A stretch of DNA of 7,704 bases from Streptosporangiaceae bacterium (lineage in GTDB: Bacteria > Actinomycetota > Actinomycetes > Streptosporangiales > Streptosporangiaceae), in contig JASHQP010000320.1 of the NCBI GenBank assembly GCA_030039095.1, positions 1 through 7,704 of the forward strand. The letters run 5' to 3'. This document shows, piece after piece, positions 1-6,044 of this stretch. Each line of letters starts with the position of its first letter. Positions within the stretch are counted from its first letter, which is position 1. The notes beneath the pieces are model-generated. The model saw only the letters and a list, made by a program, of their open reading frames with translations, did no database searches and was not told the origin of the DNA. The translations under genes were made by a program, and so were the position numbers.

Positions 1-1
1 G

Positions 2-838
2 ATGAGCGTGCTCGCCGCGGCGGTCCAGCTCAACTCGCGGGCGGACAAGGCCGAGAACGTGAAGACCGCGCTCGAGCTCACCGAGGCCGCCGCCCGGGCC
101 GGCGCCGGCCTGATCGTGCTCCCCGAGTACACCGACTACCTGGGGCCCGCGGACGGCGTCGACGCCGCCGCCGAGGAGATCCCCGGCCAGGCCTCGCGGG
201 CGTTCGGCGACCTCGCCGCCCGGCTCGGCGTGACGCTGATCGCCGGCTCGTGCTGGGAGCGCTCGGACGCCGACCCCCGGCGCCTGCACAACACCGTGAC
301 GGTCTTCACCAAGTCGGGCCAGATCGCGGACAGGTACCGCAAGCTGCACCTGTTCGACGTCGAACTGGACGGCGTCGGGGAGGCGAGCGAGTCACGGAAG
401 ATCACCCCGGGCGACCGCATCGTGAACGTCGAGGCCGACGGCCTGCAGCTCGGCATCGCCACCTGTTACGACCTGCGGTTCCCTGAGATCTTCCGCATCC
501 AGACCCTGGCCGGCGGCCGGGTCCTGGCCATCCCCTCGGCGTTCCGGGAACGAACCGGCCGCGACCACTGGGAGGTCCTGCTGCGGACCAGGGCCATCGA
601 GAACCAGTGTTACGTGATCGCGGCCAACCAGGTCGGCATCGACGGCCGCGGCGTGAGCTACTTCGGGCGCAGCATGATCGTCGATCCCTGGGGCATCGTG
701 CTTGCCTGCGCGCCGGACGAGCCCGGCTTCGTGCTCGCCAGGATCGAGCCCGAGCGCCAGGACCGGCTGCGCCGGGACATGCCGGTGCTGCACCGCAGGC
801 GTGACGACGTCTACCAGGTTTCCGAGGTACGGCGGTGA
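2..838 (+). CDS. Nitrilase-superfamily amidase, Nit1-like
   Basis: This 278-residue protein is a complete cytosolic carbon-nitrogen hydrolase domain. The Glu-Lys-Cys catalytic triad is visible: Glu42 in LPEY, Lys114 in YRKLHLFD and Cys155 in CYDLRFPE. The C-terminal half carries HWEVLLRTRAIENQCYV (189-205) and a tail of the form LRRDMPVLHRRRDDVY. Both closely resemble my recollection of the Nit1 (deaminated glutathione amidase) branch rather than true nitrilases, which usually have a longer C-terminal region. The expected reaction is hydrolysis of a primary amide to acid plus ammonia through a cysteine thioester; the substrate is inferred only at family level. The start at the second base of the window gives a normal nitrilase N-terminus (a beta strand ending AAAVQLN). 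Only one base lies upstream, so ribosome binding site and promoter cannot be seen and a slightly earlier start is possible. Its stop overlaps the next gene by 4 bases, implying a shared transcript. Confidence 0.93.
   Translation: MSVLAAAVQLNSRADKAENVKTALELTEAAARAGAGLIVLPEYTDYLGPADGVDAAAEEIPGQASRAFGDLAARLGVTLIAGSCWERSDADPRRLHNTVTVFTKSGQIADRYRKLHLFDVELDGVGEASESRKITPGDRIVNVEADGLQLGIATCYDLRFPEIFRIQTLAGGRVLAIPSAFRERTGRDHWEVLLRTRAIENQCYVIAANQVGIDGRGVSYFGRSMIVDPWGIVLACAPDEPGFVLARIEPERQDRLRRDMPVLHRRRDDVYQVSEVRR
824..827 (+). promoter_or_regulatory. Ribosome binding site deciding the GTG start at 835
   Basis: GAGG lies seven bases upstream of the GTG, inside the last codons of the nitrilase gene. It supports the GTG start, which would otherwise compete with no clear ATG near the conserved N-terminus. 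Confidence 0.6.
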
Positions 839-2001
839 CGCCCAGGGACGCGATCCGGGCCGCCGTCGAGTCCCGGCACGCCCGGGCCGTCGCGCTCAGC
901 CACCGCATCCACGCCTCGCCCGAGCTGGGGTTCGCCGAGCGGATGGCGTCCAGCCTGATCGCGGCGGAACTGGCGGCCTGCGGCCTGGACGTCACGCTCG
1001 GCGTGTGCGACCTGCCTACCGCGCTGTCGGCGACCGCCGGCTCTGGCCCGCTGACGATCGCGCTCTGCGCGGAGTACGACGCGCTGCCGGACGTCGGGCA
1101 CGCATGCGGGCACAACGTCATCGCCGCGTCCGCGTTCCTGGCCGCGGCGGCGCTGGCGCCAGTGGCCGACGACCTCGGCATCGCGCTGCGGGTGCTGGGC
1201 ACCCCCGCCGAGGAGACCGGCGGCGGCAAGGTGCTGATGCTGGAGCGCGGGGCGTTCGGCGGCGTGCACGCGGCCCTGATGGCTCACCCGGCGGCCCGCG
1301 ACTGCTTCGAGCCGTTCTACCCGGCGTCCTCGCCGCTGATCGCCAGCTACACCGGGCAGGCGGCGCACGCCGCCGCGTGGCCCGAGCGGGGGATCAACGC
1401 GGCCGACGCGATCACCGTCGCCCAGGTCGGCATCGGCCTGCTGCGCCAGCACATCCTCGGCACCGACCGCATTCACGGCTTCGTGAGCCGCGGCGGCAGC
1501 GCGGCGAACATCGTGCCCGACCAGACCGAGCTCACCCTCACCGTCCGGTCGGCCACGCTCGACGGCCTGCAGTCACTGCTGCCCAGGGTCGAGGCCTGCC
1601 TGCGTGCGGGCGCGATGGCGACCGGCTGCTCCGCGGAGATCCGCCAGGCGGCGCCGGTGTACGCGCACGTGCGGCACGATGCCGGCCTCGCCGCGGTCTT
1701 CGCGGCCAACGCGCGGCTGCTCGGTCATGTCCCGCCGGTGCAAGAGGGCCCGGAGCGGGCCGCGGGCTCGACGGACATGGGCAACGTCTCGCAGGTGATC
1801 CCGGCGATCCATCCGCTGATGAAGATCGACTCGGCGGGGGCCGTCAACCACCAGCCCGGGTTCGCGGCCGCCTGCGCGGGACCCGGCGCCGACCGGCTCG
1901 TCGCCGACGCGGCGCTCGCTCTCGCCTGGACGATCGCGGACGTCGCGGCCGACCAGGAGCACCGAGCCCGGCTGCTCGCGGGACAGGCCCGCAGCCACTG
2001 A
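835..2001 (+). CDS. M20D-family metallo-amidohydrolase, PM20D2/AbgB-like
   Basis: This 388-residue protein is a cytosolic zinc or manganese amidohydrolase that would cleave an amide or dipeptide bond. Visible M20D motifs are RIHASPELGF (24-33), AEYDALP (79-85), GHACGHN (88-94, supplying metal-binding Cys91 and His93), GTPAEETGGG (122-131, with catalytic and binding Glu126/Glu127), His151 in AHPA, and GSTDMGNVS (311-319). The AEYDALPDVGHACGHN signature resembles PM20D2 and AbgB. Characterised relatives cleave dipeptides such as beta-alanyl-lysine, or p-aminobenzoyl-glutamate, so the substrate here is open. The dimerisation (lid) domain lies around residues 165-280 between the two catalytic halves. 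The start is GTG, supported by GAGG at 824-827 seven bases upstream. The GTGA overlap with the nitrilase stop makes translational coupling likely. Length is normal for the family and no damage is seen. Confidence 0.92.
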   Translation: MTPRDAIRAAVESRHARAVALSHRIHASPELGFAERMASSLIAAELAACGLDVTLGVCDLPTALSATAGSGPLTIALCAEYDALPDVGHACGHNVIAASAFLAAAALAPVADDLGIALRVLGTPAEETGGGKVLMLERGAFGGVHAALMAHPAARDCFEPFYPASSPLIASYTGQAAHAAAWPERGINAADAITVAQVGIGLLRQHILGTDRIHGFVSRGGSAANIVPDQTELTLTVRSATLDGLQSLLPRVEACLRAGAMATGCSAEIRQAAPVYAHVRHDAGLAAVFAANARLLGHVPPVQEGPERAAGSTDMGNVSQVIPAIHPLMKIDSAGAVNHQPGFAAACAGPGADRLVADAALALAWTIADVAADQEHRARLLAGQARSH

Positions 2002-2020
2002 ACCGGGGGACGCCATGCGG

Positions 2021-2053
2021 CTCCTGCTGCAGCGGCTCTTGGCGCAGCGGGGG
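2021..2053 (+). terminator. Candidate terminator hairpin after the M20D gene
   Basis: The arms at 2021-2030 (CTCCTGCTGC) and 2044-2053 (GCAGCGGGGG) form a 10-bp stem in the plus-strand RNA, eight Watson-Crick pairs and two G-U pairs, around a 13-base loop. It begins 20 bases after the M20D stop, and the following sequence is moderately T-rich (AGTTGTTATA). The placement suits the end of the amidase operon just before the toxin-antitoxin promoter. There is no true T-tract, so this remains a candidate. Confidence 0.4.
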
Positions 2054-2059
2054 AGTTGT

Positions 2060-2086
2060 TATACATGCCTGTGATACATTGGCGAT
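2060..2086 (+). promoter_or_regulatory. Leaderless promoter and repeat operator candidate of the toxin-antitoxin pair
   Basis: This AT-rich island stands out in otherwise GC-rich DNA. A TAnnnT-type -10 hexamer, TACATT at 2075-2080, ends six bases before the antitoxin ATG, and no Shine-Dalgarno sequence is present. That arrangement is typical of leaderless actinobacterial transcripts whose first base is the A of the start codon. No good -35 box is seen at normal spacing; the best is weak GAGTTG at 2053-2058. Two copies of ATACAT (2061-2066 and 2074-2079, a 13-base period) flank and overlap the -10. They could be bound by the antitoxin or the toxin-antitoxin complex for autorepression, which is the usual control of such operons. 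Confidence 0.5.
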
Positions 2087-2389
2087 ATGGCGATCCCCGG
2101 ACGATCATCGGTGGGGTTGCGGGAACTGCGCCACCACGCCAGTGAGGTGATCGCTCGCGTGCGCCGGGGCGAGACGATCGAGGTCACCGAGCACGGAACC
2201 CCTGTCGCCCGGCTGGTCCCGCTCGAGCGCCCGGAGCGCCCAGCGGTCCTTGCCCGGCTGGAGGCCGAAGGCCGGCTGCGTCCCGCCAAGAACCCCGGCT
2301 ACGTGCCCCAGCGAGTGCACCCGGTCACCGGTCCCAACCCGAACCCGCTGACGCGGGCACTGCTGGAGGAGCGCGAAAGCGAGGGCTGA
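2087..2389 (+). CDS. Type II antitoxin, Phd/YefM (VapB-like) family
   Basis: This 100-residue protein is the labile partner of the following PIN toxin and should also bind DNA to repress the pair. The N-terminal half matches the prevent-host-death fold: SSVGLRELRHHASEVIARVR (7-26) is the DNA-binding and dimerising helix region, followed by RGETIEVTEHGTPVARLVP (27-45), the strand and turn signature of these antitoxins. Residues 46-100 are charged and proline-rich (PAKNPGYVPQ, GPNPNPL, LLEERESEG). They are likely disordered in isolation and wrap around the toxin active site. The ATG start gives an immediate match to the family N-terminus and fits a leaderless message. The toxin gene begins six bases after its stop, so the two are co-transcribed. 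The exact toxin-antitoxin subfamily name is uncertain. Confidence 0.9.
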   Translation: MAIPGRSSVGLRELRHHASEVIARVRRGETIEVTEHGTPVARLVPLERPERPAVLARLEAEGRLRPAKNPGYVPQRVHPVTGPNPNPLTRALLEERESEG

Positions 2390-2395
2390 AAGACC

Positions 2396-2800
2396 GTGGC
2401 TCTCTACTACCTGGATACCAGCGCCGCGTTCAAGCTGCTGGCCGCCGAGGAGAACGCTGCCGCGTTTCTCGCCTTCTACCGCGAGCACCGTAGCGACAGC
2501 TGGGTCAGCTCGGACCTGCTGCGGATCGAGGTCAGCCGTGCCGTGGCGCGGACCTGGCCCGCGCTGATTCCTGATGCGCAGCGGCTGCTCGATGCTTTCG
2601 AGTATGTCCCGATCGACGAGGAGGTGGTCCGCTCCGCCATCGTCGAGCCCGACCGGCTGCTGCGCTCGCTGGACGCGATTCACCTGGCGACGGCGCGGCT
2701 GCTCGGCCCGGAACTCACCGCCCTGCTCACCTATGACGACCGGCTCGCCAAAGCCGCCGCGGAAGCCGGCATACCCGTGCTCGCGCCGCGCGATACCTGA
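2396..2800 (+). CDS. PIN-domain ribonuclease toxin, VapC-like
   Basis: This 134-residue protein is a single PIN domain, the magnesium-dependent RNase fold of VapC toxins, which typically cut tRNA or rRNA when freed from their antitoxin. The acidic active-site residues are all present: Asp7 in YYLDTSA, Glu45 in LRIEVSRA, Asp93 in SLDAIHLATA and Asp114 in the terminal TYDDRL motif. With no acidic residue lost, it is probably active. The GTG start puts the first catalytic Asp at its usual position near residue 7. The ribosome site is weak (GAGGG at 2381-2385, or a GAAAG overlapping the antitoxin stop), so expression likely depends on coupling to the antitoxin. Several codons end in A or T (GAT, CTT, TAT), slightly more than in the flanking metabolic genes, which fits separate acquisition but does not prove it. 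The RNA target cannot be predicted. Confidence 0.92.
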   Translation: MALYYLDTSAAFKLLAAEENAAAFLAFYREHRSDSWVSSDLLRIEVSRAVARTWPALIPDAQRLLDAFEYVPIDEEVVRSAIVEPDRLLRSLDAIHLATARLLGPELTALLTYDDRLAKAAAEAGIPVLAPRDT

Positions 2801-2805
2801 GCGAG

Positions 2806-2840
2806 CCGGTCGTGCGGCTCCCGCCGGGCGGGATCACCGG
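2806..2840. terminator. Candidate nested hairpin after the toxin gene
   Basis: An outer inverted repeat, CCGGT (2806-2810) with ACCGG (2836-2840), encloses an inner perfect repeat TCCCGCC (2819-2825) with GGCGGGA (2827-2833). The inner stem would open to five pairs with a five-base loop. It starts six bases after the toxin stop, where a transcription end is expected between convergent genes. No T-tract follows, as is common in actinobacteria. Confidence 0.35.
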
Positions 2841-2855
2841 CGATTATCTGGTCGC

Positions 2856-2916
2856 GGATCGTGGTAGGCGGGCTGGAGGCAGTTGTACGGGACGGTGCTG
2901 GACCCGCCACCGATCC
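2856..2916. repeat. Imperfect long inverted repeat in the convergent intergenic region
   Basis: GGATCG, GT and GGCGGG in 2856-2872 pair with CCCGCC, AC and CGATCC in 2903-2916, giving about 14 pairs. There are bulges of two bases (2862-2863) and one base (2866), and a 30-base loop. It lies between the toxin gene and the permease gene, which point at each other, so it may act as a bidirectional terminator or transcript-stabilising stem. It shows no coding features and no T-run. Confidence 0.35.
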
Positions 2917-2969
2917 CCGCGTTCCGGCCCCTTCTCTCGGCCGTCCCGGTACAGCCCGGGGTGCACATC

Positions 2970-2991
2970 GGCCAGTGCGTAGGCGCTGGCC
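2970..2991 (-). terminator. Candidate terminator hairpin of the minus-strand operon
   Basis: GGCCAG (2970-2975) pairs with CTGGCC (2986-2991). Two or three further inner pairs leave a four-base loop at 2979-2982. It begins 27 bases beyond the permease stop in the minus-strand direction. In the minus-strand RNA one inner pair becomes a C-A mismatch, leaving six firm pairs plus two. No T-tract follows, so the call rests on position and symmetry. Confidence 0.4.
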
Positions 2992-3017
2992 AGCGGCGTG
3001 GCGGGGGACGGGGACGA

Positions 3018-4478
3018 TCAGCCTGTGCCCAGGTCGGCGGCCGGGATGGGGTCCCCGGCCAGGCTCTCGTCTCCTTCCAGCAGGGCGGGCGCGCGCTTGA
3101 GCGCATCCGGCCGCAGCGCGCCGAGGGCGAGTGCGTAGGCGACGCCGAGCGCGATCAGGCCGAGCGTCAGCCACGGCAGGATGTTGTACGGGCTCGGCTG
3201 GCCCGGCCGCAGGTCGCCCCAGACCGGGACGGCCAGGACCGCGACGCCGATGACCGGCACGACGACCCAGAGCCAGATGTTCTTGTGAATGCCGCGGGCG
3301 CGGAACTTGGCCCACTCCACGACCAGGGCCACGTTGGCCATCAGGTACATGATGATCAGCCCCAGGATGCCGTACGTGCCGAGGAAGCCGGAAGCAGCGG
3401 CCGGCGTGGTGAACGCGGTGGCGACGACGCCGATGAGGATGCTCGGCGCGACGAACGCGATCGCCGCGGCGGCCGGGGTGCGGAACCTGACACTGACGGT
3501 GGCCAGCACACCGGTCCAGAGCCCGCCGCGGGCACCGGCGTAGATGACGCGCGAGGTCTGGGTGTTCGCCGCCACATAGGAGCTGGTGACGCTGGACAGG
3601 AAGATCCACGTGATGAGCGGGGCCACGAACGGTATGAACGCCCTGGCCGCGGCGTGGAACGGGTTGGGGTTGGCGGCCAGCGCGCCGGCGTGGCCGACGC
3701 CGAACGCGGTCACGAGCGCGTATGAGCCGAGCACGTAGATGATGCCGCTGATCACGACCGCGCCGACCACGGCGACCGGCACGCTGCGGCGCGGGTTCCT
3801 GGTTTCCTCCGCGAGCGGCGCCGCCGCCTCGAACCCGCCGAAGGCCAGCACCGCCAGGCTGAACGCGAGCAGGACGTCGGTGGAGTGGCCGCTCGGCCAG
3901 GCGAACGGGGTGGCGGACAGGCCGCTCGCACCGCCGCGGACCAGGATGGTCACGCTGAGCGTGAGCAGGAGCAGCACCTCGAACACGTAGAGCACGACCG
4001 TGATCCGCACGCCGAACTTCAGCCCGACCACCACCGGGGCCACGACGAGAGCGCCGTACACGATGGTGGTGAGCTGCGTGATCCCCCAGATGTGCGGACT
4101 GGAGAACACGTTCTGGACGATGTAGCTGCCGACGAAGATGTAGATGCCGCCGAACGCGATGATGTAGCCGAGGATCGTGATGACACCGATCGCGACCGCG
4201 ACCCTGGTGCCGATCGACCTCGTGATGTACGTGATGAACGAGCCGGCGCTCGGGTAGACCCCGGCGAACTGGGCCAGGCTGCTGGCCGTCGCGATCATCC
4301 CGACCATGCTGATGAGGAAGATGAGCGGCGCCGACGCCCCGGCCAGGGCGACCATGACGCCGGTGGTGAAGAACAGGTTGAAGGCCGGCGCCACCTGCGC
4401 GACACCGGGCATGATCACGCCCAGCAGGCCGAGCTGGTTGCGCTGCAGCTGCTGGCTGGGTTCGGCTGTGCTGGCCAT
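3018..4478 (-). CDS. APC-superfamily amino acid/amine permease
   Basis: This 486-residue membrane protein should import an amino acid, amine or related compound by proton or ion coupling. Hydrophobic segments run from about residue 17 to 455 and are consistent with about 12 transmembrane helices. Family features are the first helix GLLGVIMPGVAQVAPAFNL (17-35) with its broken, small-residue centre, GVYPSAGSF (73-81) at the helix 2-3 loop, FGGFEAAAPLAEETRNPRRSVP (213-234) and a short polar C-terminus. FGGFE followed by EETRNPRR is a strong APC signature. The ATG start at 4478 is chosen because GGAAAGGG at 4492-4485 lies six bases upstream and because the preceding hydrolase stops only two bases before it; any longer reading would be antisense to nothing functional and would run through the hydrolase gene in the wrong frame. 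It is the last gene of the operon, so its substrate is probably what the enzymes upstream act on. Confidence 0.92.
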   Translation of the reverse strand: MASTAEPSQQLQRNQLGLLGVIMPGVAQVAPAFNLFFTTGVMVALAGASAPLIFLISMVGMIATASSLAQFAGVYPSAGSFITYITRSIGTRVAVAIGVITILGYIIAFGGIYIFVGSYIVQNVFSSPHIWGITQLTTIVYGALVVAPVVVGLKFGVRITVVLYVFEVLLLLTLSVTILVRGGASGLSATPFAWPSGHSTDVLLAFSLAVLAFGGFEAAAPLAEETRNPRRSVPVAVVGAVVISGIIYVLGSYALVTAFGVGHAGALAANPNPFHAAARAFIPFVAPLITWIFLSSVTSSYVAANTQTSRVIYAGARGGLWTGVLATVSVRFRTPAAAAIAFVAPSILIGVVATAFTTPAAASGFLGTYGILGLIIMYLMANVALVVEWAKFRARGIHKNIWLWVVVPVIGVAVLAVPVWGDLRPGQPSPYNILPWLTLGLIALGVAYALALGALRPDALKRAPALLEGDESLAGDPIPAADLGTG

Positions 4479-4480
4479 TG

Positions 4481-5284
4481 CTAGCCCTTTCCGTGCCGTC
4501 GCACAAAGTCGAGGTAGGTCTGGTTGAAGTCGGCGGGGTGCTCCCAGATGCAGCCGTGGCCGCCCTTGGTGGTGGCCCACTGCGAGCCGGGGATCGCCTC
4601 GTGGATGCGGCGGGACAGGGAGACCGGGATGAGGATGTCCTCCTCCCCGGCGAGGACCAGCGACGGCACCGCGATCTCGCCGAGCCTGCTGACCGTGTCG
4701 TGGTTCTGGATGACCGCCAGCTGGGCCAGGTATGCGTGCACGGGCTGGTCCATGTAGCGCATCGCGGTCTCGAACTCGGCGAGGTCCTCGCCCCGCGACT
4801 CGAAGAACGACGTGGTGAATGCCCACAGCGTGACGTCGCGCATCACGAACGGAACCCCCAGCACCGGGGCCATGTCGGCCCACATGGCGAACATCCGCGA
4901 GCAGAACGGGCCGGGAGCGGCGTAGGTGCACGCAAACGTCACCGAGCGCAGATCCTGCGGGTAGCTCAGCGCGTACTCCTGGGCGATCATGCCCCCCATC
5001 GACACGCCCATCAGGTGGAAGTCGCCGATGCCGAGCGCGTCGGCCAGCGCCTTGGCGTCGTCGGCGAGCATCTTGCTCGAGTACGGCCCGGCAGGCTTGG
5101 AGCTCATGCCGATCCCGCGGTTGTCGAAGCGGAGCACGCGGTAGCCGGCGTCCAGGAAGTCGCCGACCTGGAGCACCCAGGTCTCCAGGTCGTCTGCGAG
5201 GCCGTTGACCAGGACGATGGTCTCGTCGCCGTCGCCCTCCAGCCTGTAGTTGAGCTCGATTCCGTTAACGCTGGCCACGGCCAT
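4481..5284 (-). CDS. Alpha/beta-fold hydrolase
   Basis: This 267-residue cytosolic serine hydrolase has the full catalytic triad: Ser95 in the nucleophile elbow GVSMGG (93-98), Asp216 in GEEDILIP and His243 in GGHG. The early strand motif IVLVNGLADDLETW (23-36) has Asn-Gly where many relatives have His-Gly in the oxyanion region, and RFDNRGIGMSSKP (52-64) is the conserved loop after strand 4. Overall shape and length resemble the 3-oxoadipate enol-lactonase (PcaD) group, which also includes many esterases, lactonases and C-C or amide hydrolases, so the substrate is open. The ATG at 5284 is preferred over one 12 codons earlier because GAGGGAG (5297-5291) lies six bases upstream and the family N-terminus begins there. 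It overlaps the GntR gene by 20 bases and is followed two bases later by the permease. Confidence 0.92.
   Translation of the reverse strand: MAVASVNGIELNYRLEGDGDETIVLVNGLADDLETWVLQVGDFLDAGYRVLRFDNRGIGMSSKPAGPYSSKMLADDAKALADALGIGDFHLMGVSMGGMIAQEYALSYPQDLRSVTFACTYAAPGPFCSRMFAMWADMAPVLGVPFVMRDVTLWAFTTSFFESRGEDLAEFETAMRYMDQPVHAYLAQLAVIQNHDTVSRLGEIAVPSLVLAGEEDILIPVSLSRRIHEAIPGSQWATTKGGHGCIWEHPADFNQTYLDFVRRHGKG
4485..4492 (-). promoter_or_regulatory. Ribosome binding site of the permease
   Basis: Reading the minus strand, GGAAAGGG sits six bases before the permease ATG and lies inside the last codons of the hydrolase gene. This fixes the start and implies coupling to hydrolase translation. Confidence 0.6.
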
Positions 5285-6044
5285 CCAGATCTCCCTCGGA
5301 ACGCAGTCGTATGCGGGCATGCAGTTCGCGCAGCATCTCCTCCGTCAGCGAGAAGTGCTCCGCGGCGAGGTGGGCCGCGGCGTCGGCGTTGCCCCCGATG
5401 ACCGCCTCCGCCAGCGACGGGTGCTGGTGCAGCGCGCGGCGCCGGACCTGGGGCGTGTAGGGCTCGGCGTCGAAGCCGAGGCTGACTTCGCGCCGGGTCA
5501 GGGCGCTGAGCTCGACCAGGCGCGCATTGTGCGTCGCGAGGGCGATCGCCTGGTGCAGCGCGAGGTCGGCCACCCGCGAGGCATCGCGGTCGCCCGCGTC
5601 GGTGTAGGCCTGTACCGCCTGGCGGATCGCGCTGATGTCGCTGTCGTCTCGCCGCTCGGCGGCCGTCCGGGCGATCAGCTGCTCGACCAGCCCCCTGAAG
5701 TCGAGCAGCTCGGTCAGTTTGGCCCAGGCGGGCATCAGCGTGCGCGCGATCATGCCGTCGGCGTCCGGGCCGCGGTCGGTGCGGACGAAGGTGCCGCCGC
5801 CCCGGCCGCGCCGCGCCGTCACATACCCCTGGGCCTGGAGCCGCTGCAGCGCCTCGCGGACCGTTGTGCGGCTTACCTCGAGCATGGTGGCAAGCTCGCG
5901 CTCGGAGGGCAGCCGCTGATCGGGCACGAACTCGCCCAGGGCGATGGCCGTGACGATGCGCTCGGCGATCCGCTCGCCCGCGGTGCGCAGCGTTATCGGG
6001 GTGAGCAGTGTGCGCAGCGGCTCGCTGGCGGCGGGCTCGGTCAT
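5265..6044 (-). CDS. GntR-family transcriptional regulator, FadR/FCD subfamily
   Basis: This 259-residue protein has an N-terminal winged helix-turn-helix and a C-terminal all-helical FCD ligand domain. The DNA-binding part covers about residues 20-90, with the GntR signature RLPSERELATMLEVSRTTVREALQ running from 44 to 67 and the wing at YVTARRGRGGGTFV (74-87). The FCD domain covers about 105-245. The likely metal ligands Asp160, His164, His208 and His230 fall in the usual DxxxH, HxxL and C-terminal His contexts; in relatives they hold zinc or nickel and coordinate a small carboxylate. A carboxylate product or substrate of this operon is therefore a plausible effector. The ATG overlaps the stop of the M20 gene as ATGA. 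The upstream ribosome site is only a G-run, so translation probably depends on coupling. It most likely represses its own operon; a candidate operator lies at 7358-7368. Confidence 0.94.
   Translation of the reverse strand: MTEPAASEPLRTLLTPITLRTAGERIAERIVTAIALGEFVPDQRLPSERELATMLEVSRTTVREALQRLQAQGYVTARRGRGGGTFVRTDRGPDADGMIARTLMPAWAKLTELLDFRGLVEQLIARTAAERRDDSDISAIRQAVQAYTDAGDRDASRVADLALHQAIALATHNARLVELSALTRREVSLGFDAEPYTPQVRRRALHQHPSLAEAVIGGNADAAAHLAAEHFSLTEEMLRELHARIRLRSEGDLDGRGQR
5291..5297 (-). promoter_or_regulatory. Ribosome binding site deciding the hydrolase start
   Basis: On the minus strand GAGGGAG ends six bases before the ATG at 5284, within the end of the regulator gene. It favours this start over the ATG at 5320, which would add 12 residues unlike the family N-terminus. 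Confidence 0.6.

Noticed and set aside
2026..2048. GCTGC/GCAGC repeat as an operator of the toxin-antitoxin pair
   Set aside because: It is better explained as the upper part of the 10-bp terminator-like stem that ends the preceding operon.
702..2150. A 482-residue plus-strand frame across the nitrilase and M20D genes
   Set aside because: It is a shifted reading of two confirmed genes and its product is Arg/Pro/Gly-rich without motifs.
2060..2800. An insertion sequence or integrated element carrying the toxin-antitoxin pair
   Set aside because: No transposase, integrase, terminal inverted repeats or flanking target duplications were seen around it.
2883..3725. A 280-residue plus-strand frame across the convergent intergenic region and the permease end
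   Set aside because: It lies mostly antisense to the permease, shows repetitive charged composition with no recognisable domain, and has no supporting ribosome site.
3018..4931. A longer minus-strand reading of the permease with about 150 extra N-terminal residues
   Set aside because: The extension runs through the hydrolase gene in another frame, is rich in Arg, Gly and His without hydrophobic or family features, and the ATG at 4478 has its own ribosome site and matches the family N-terminus.
4478..5401. A 307-residue plus-strand frame opposite the hydrolase
   Set aside because: It is antisense to a gene with a full Ser-Asp-His triad and has no motif of its own.
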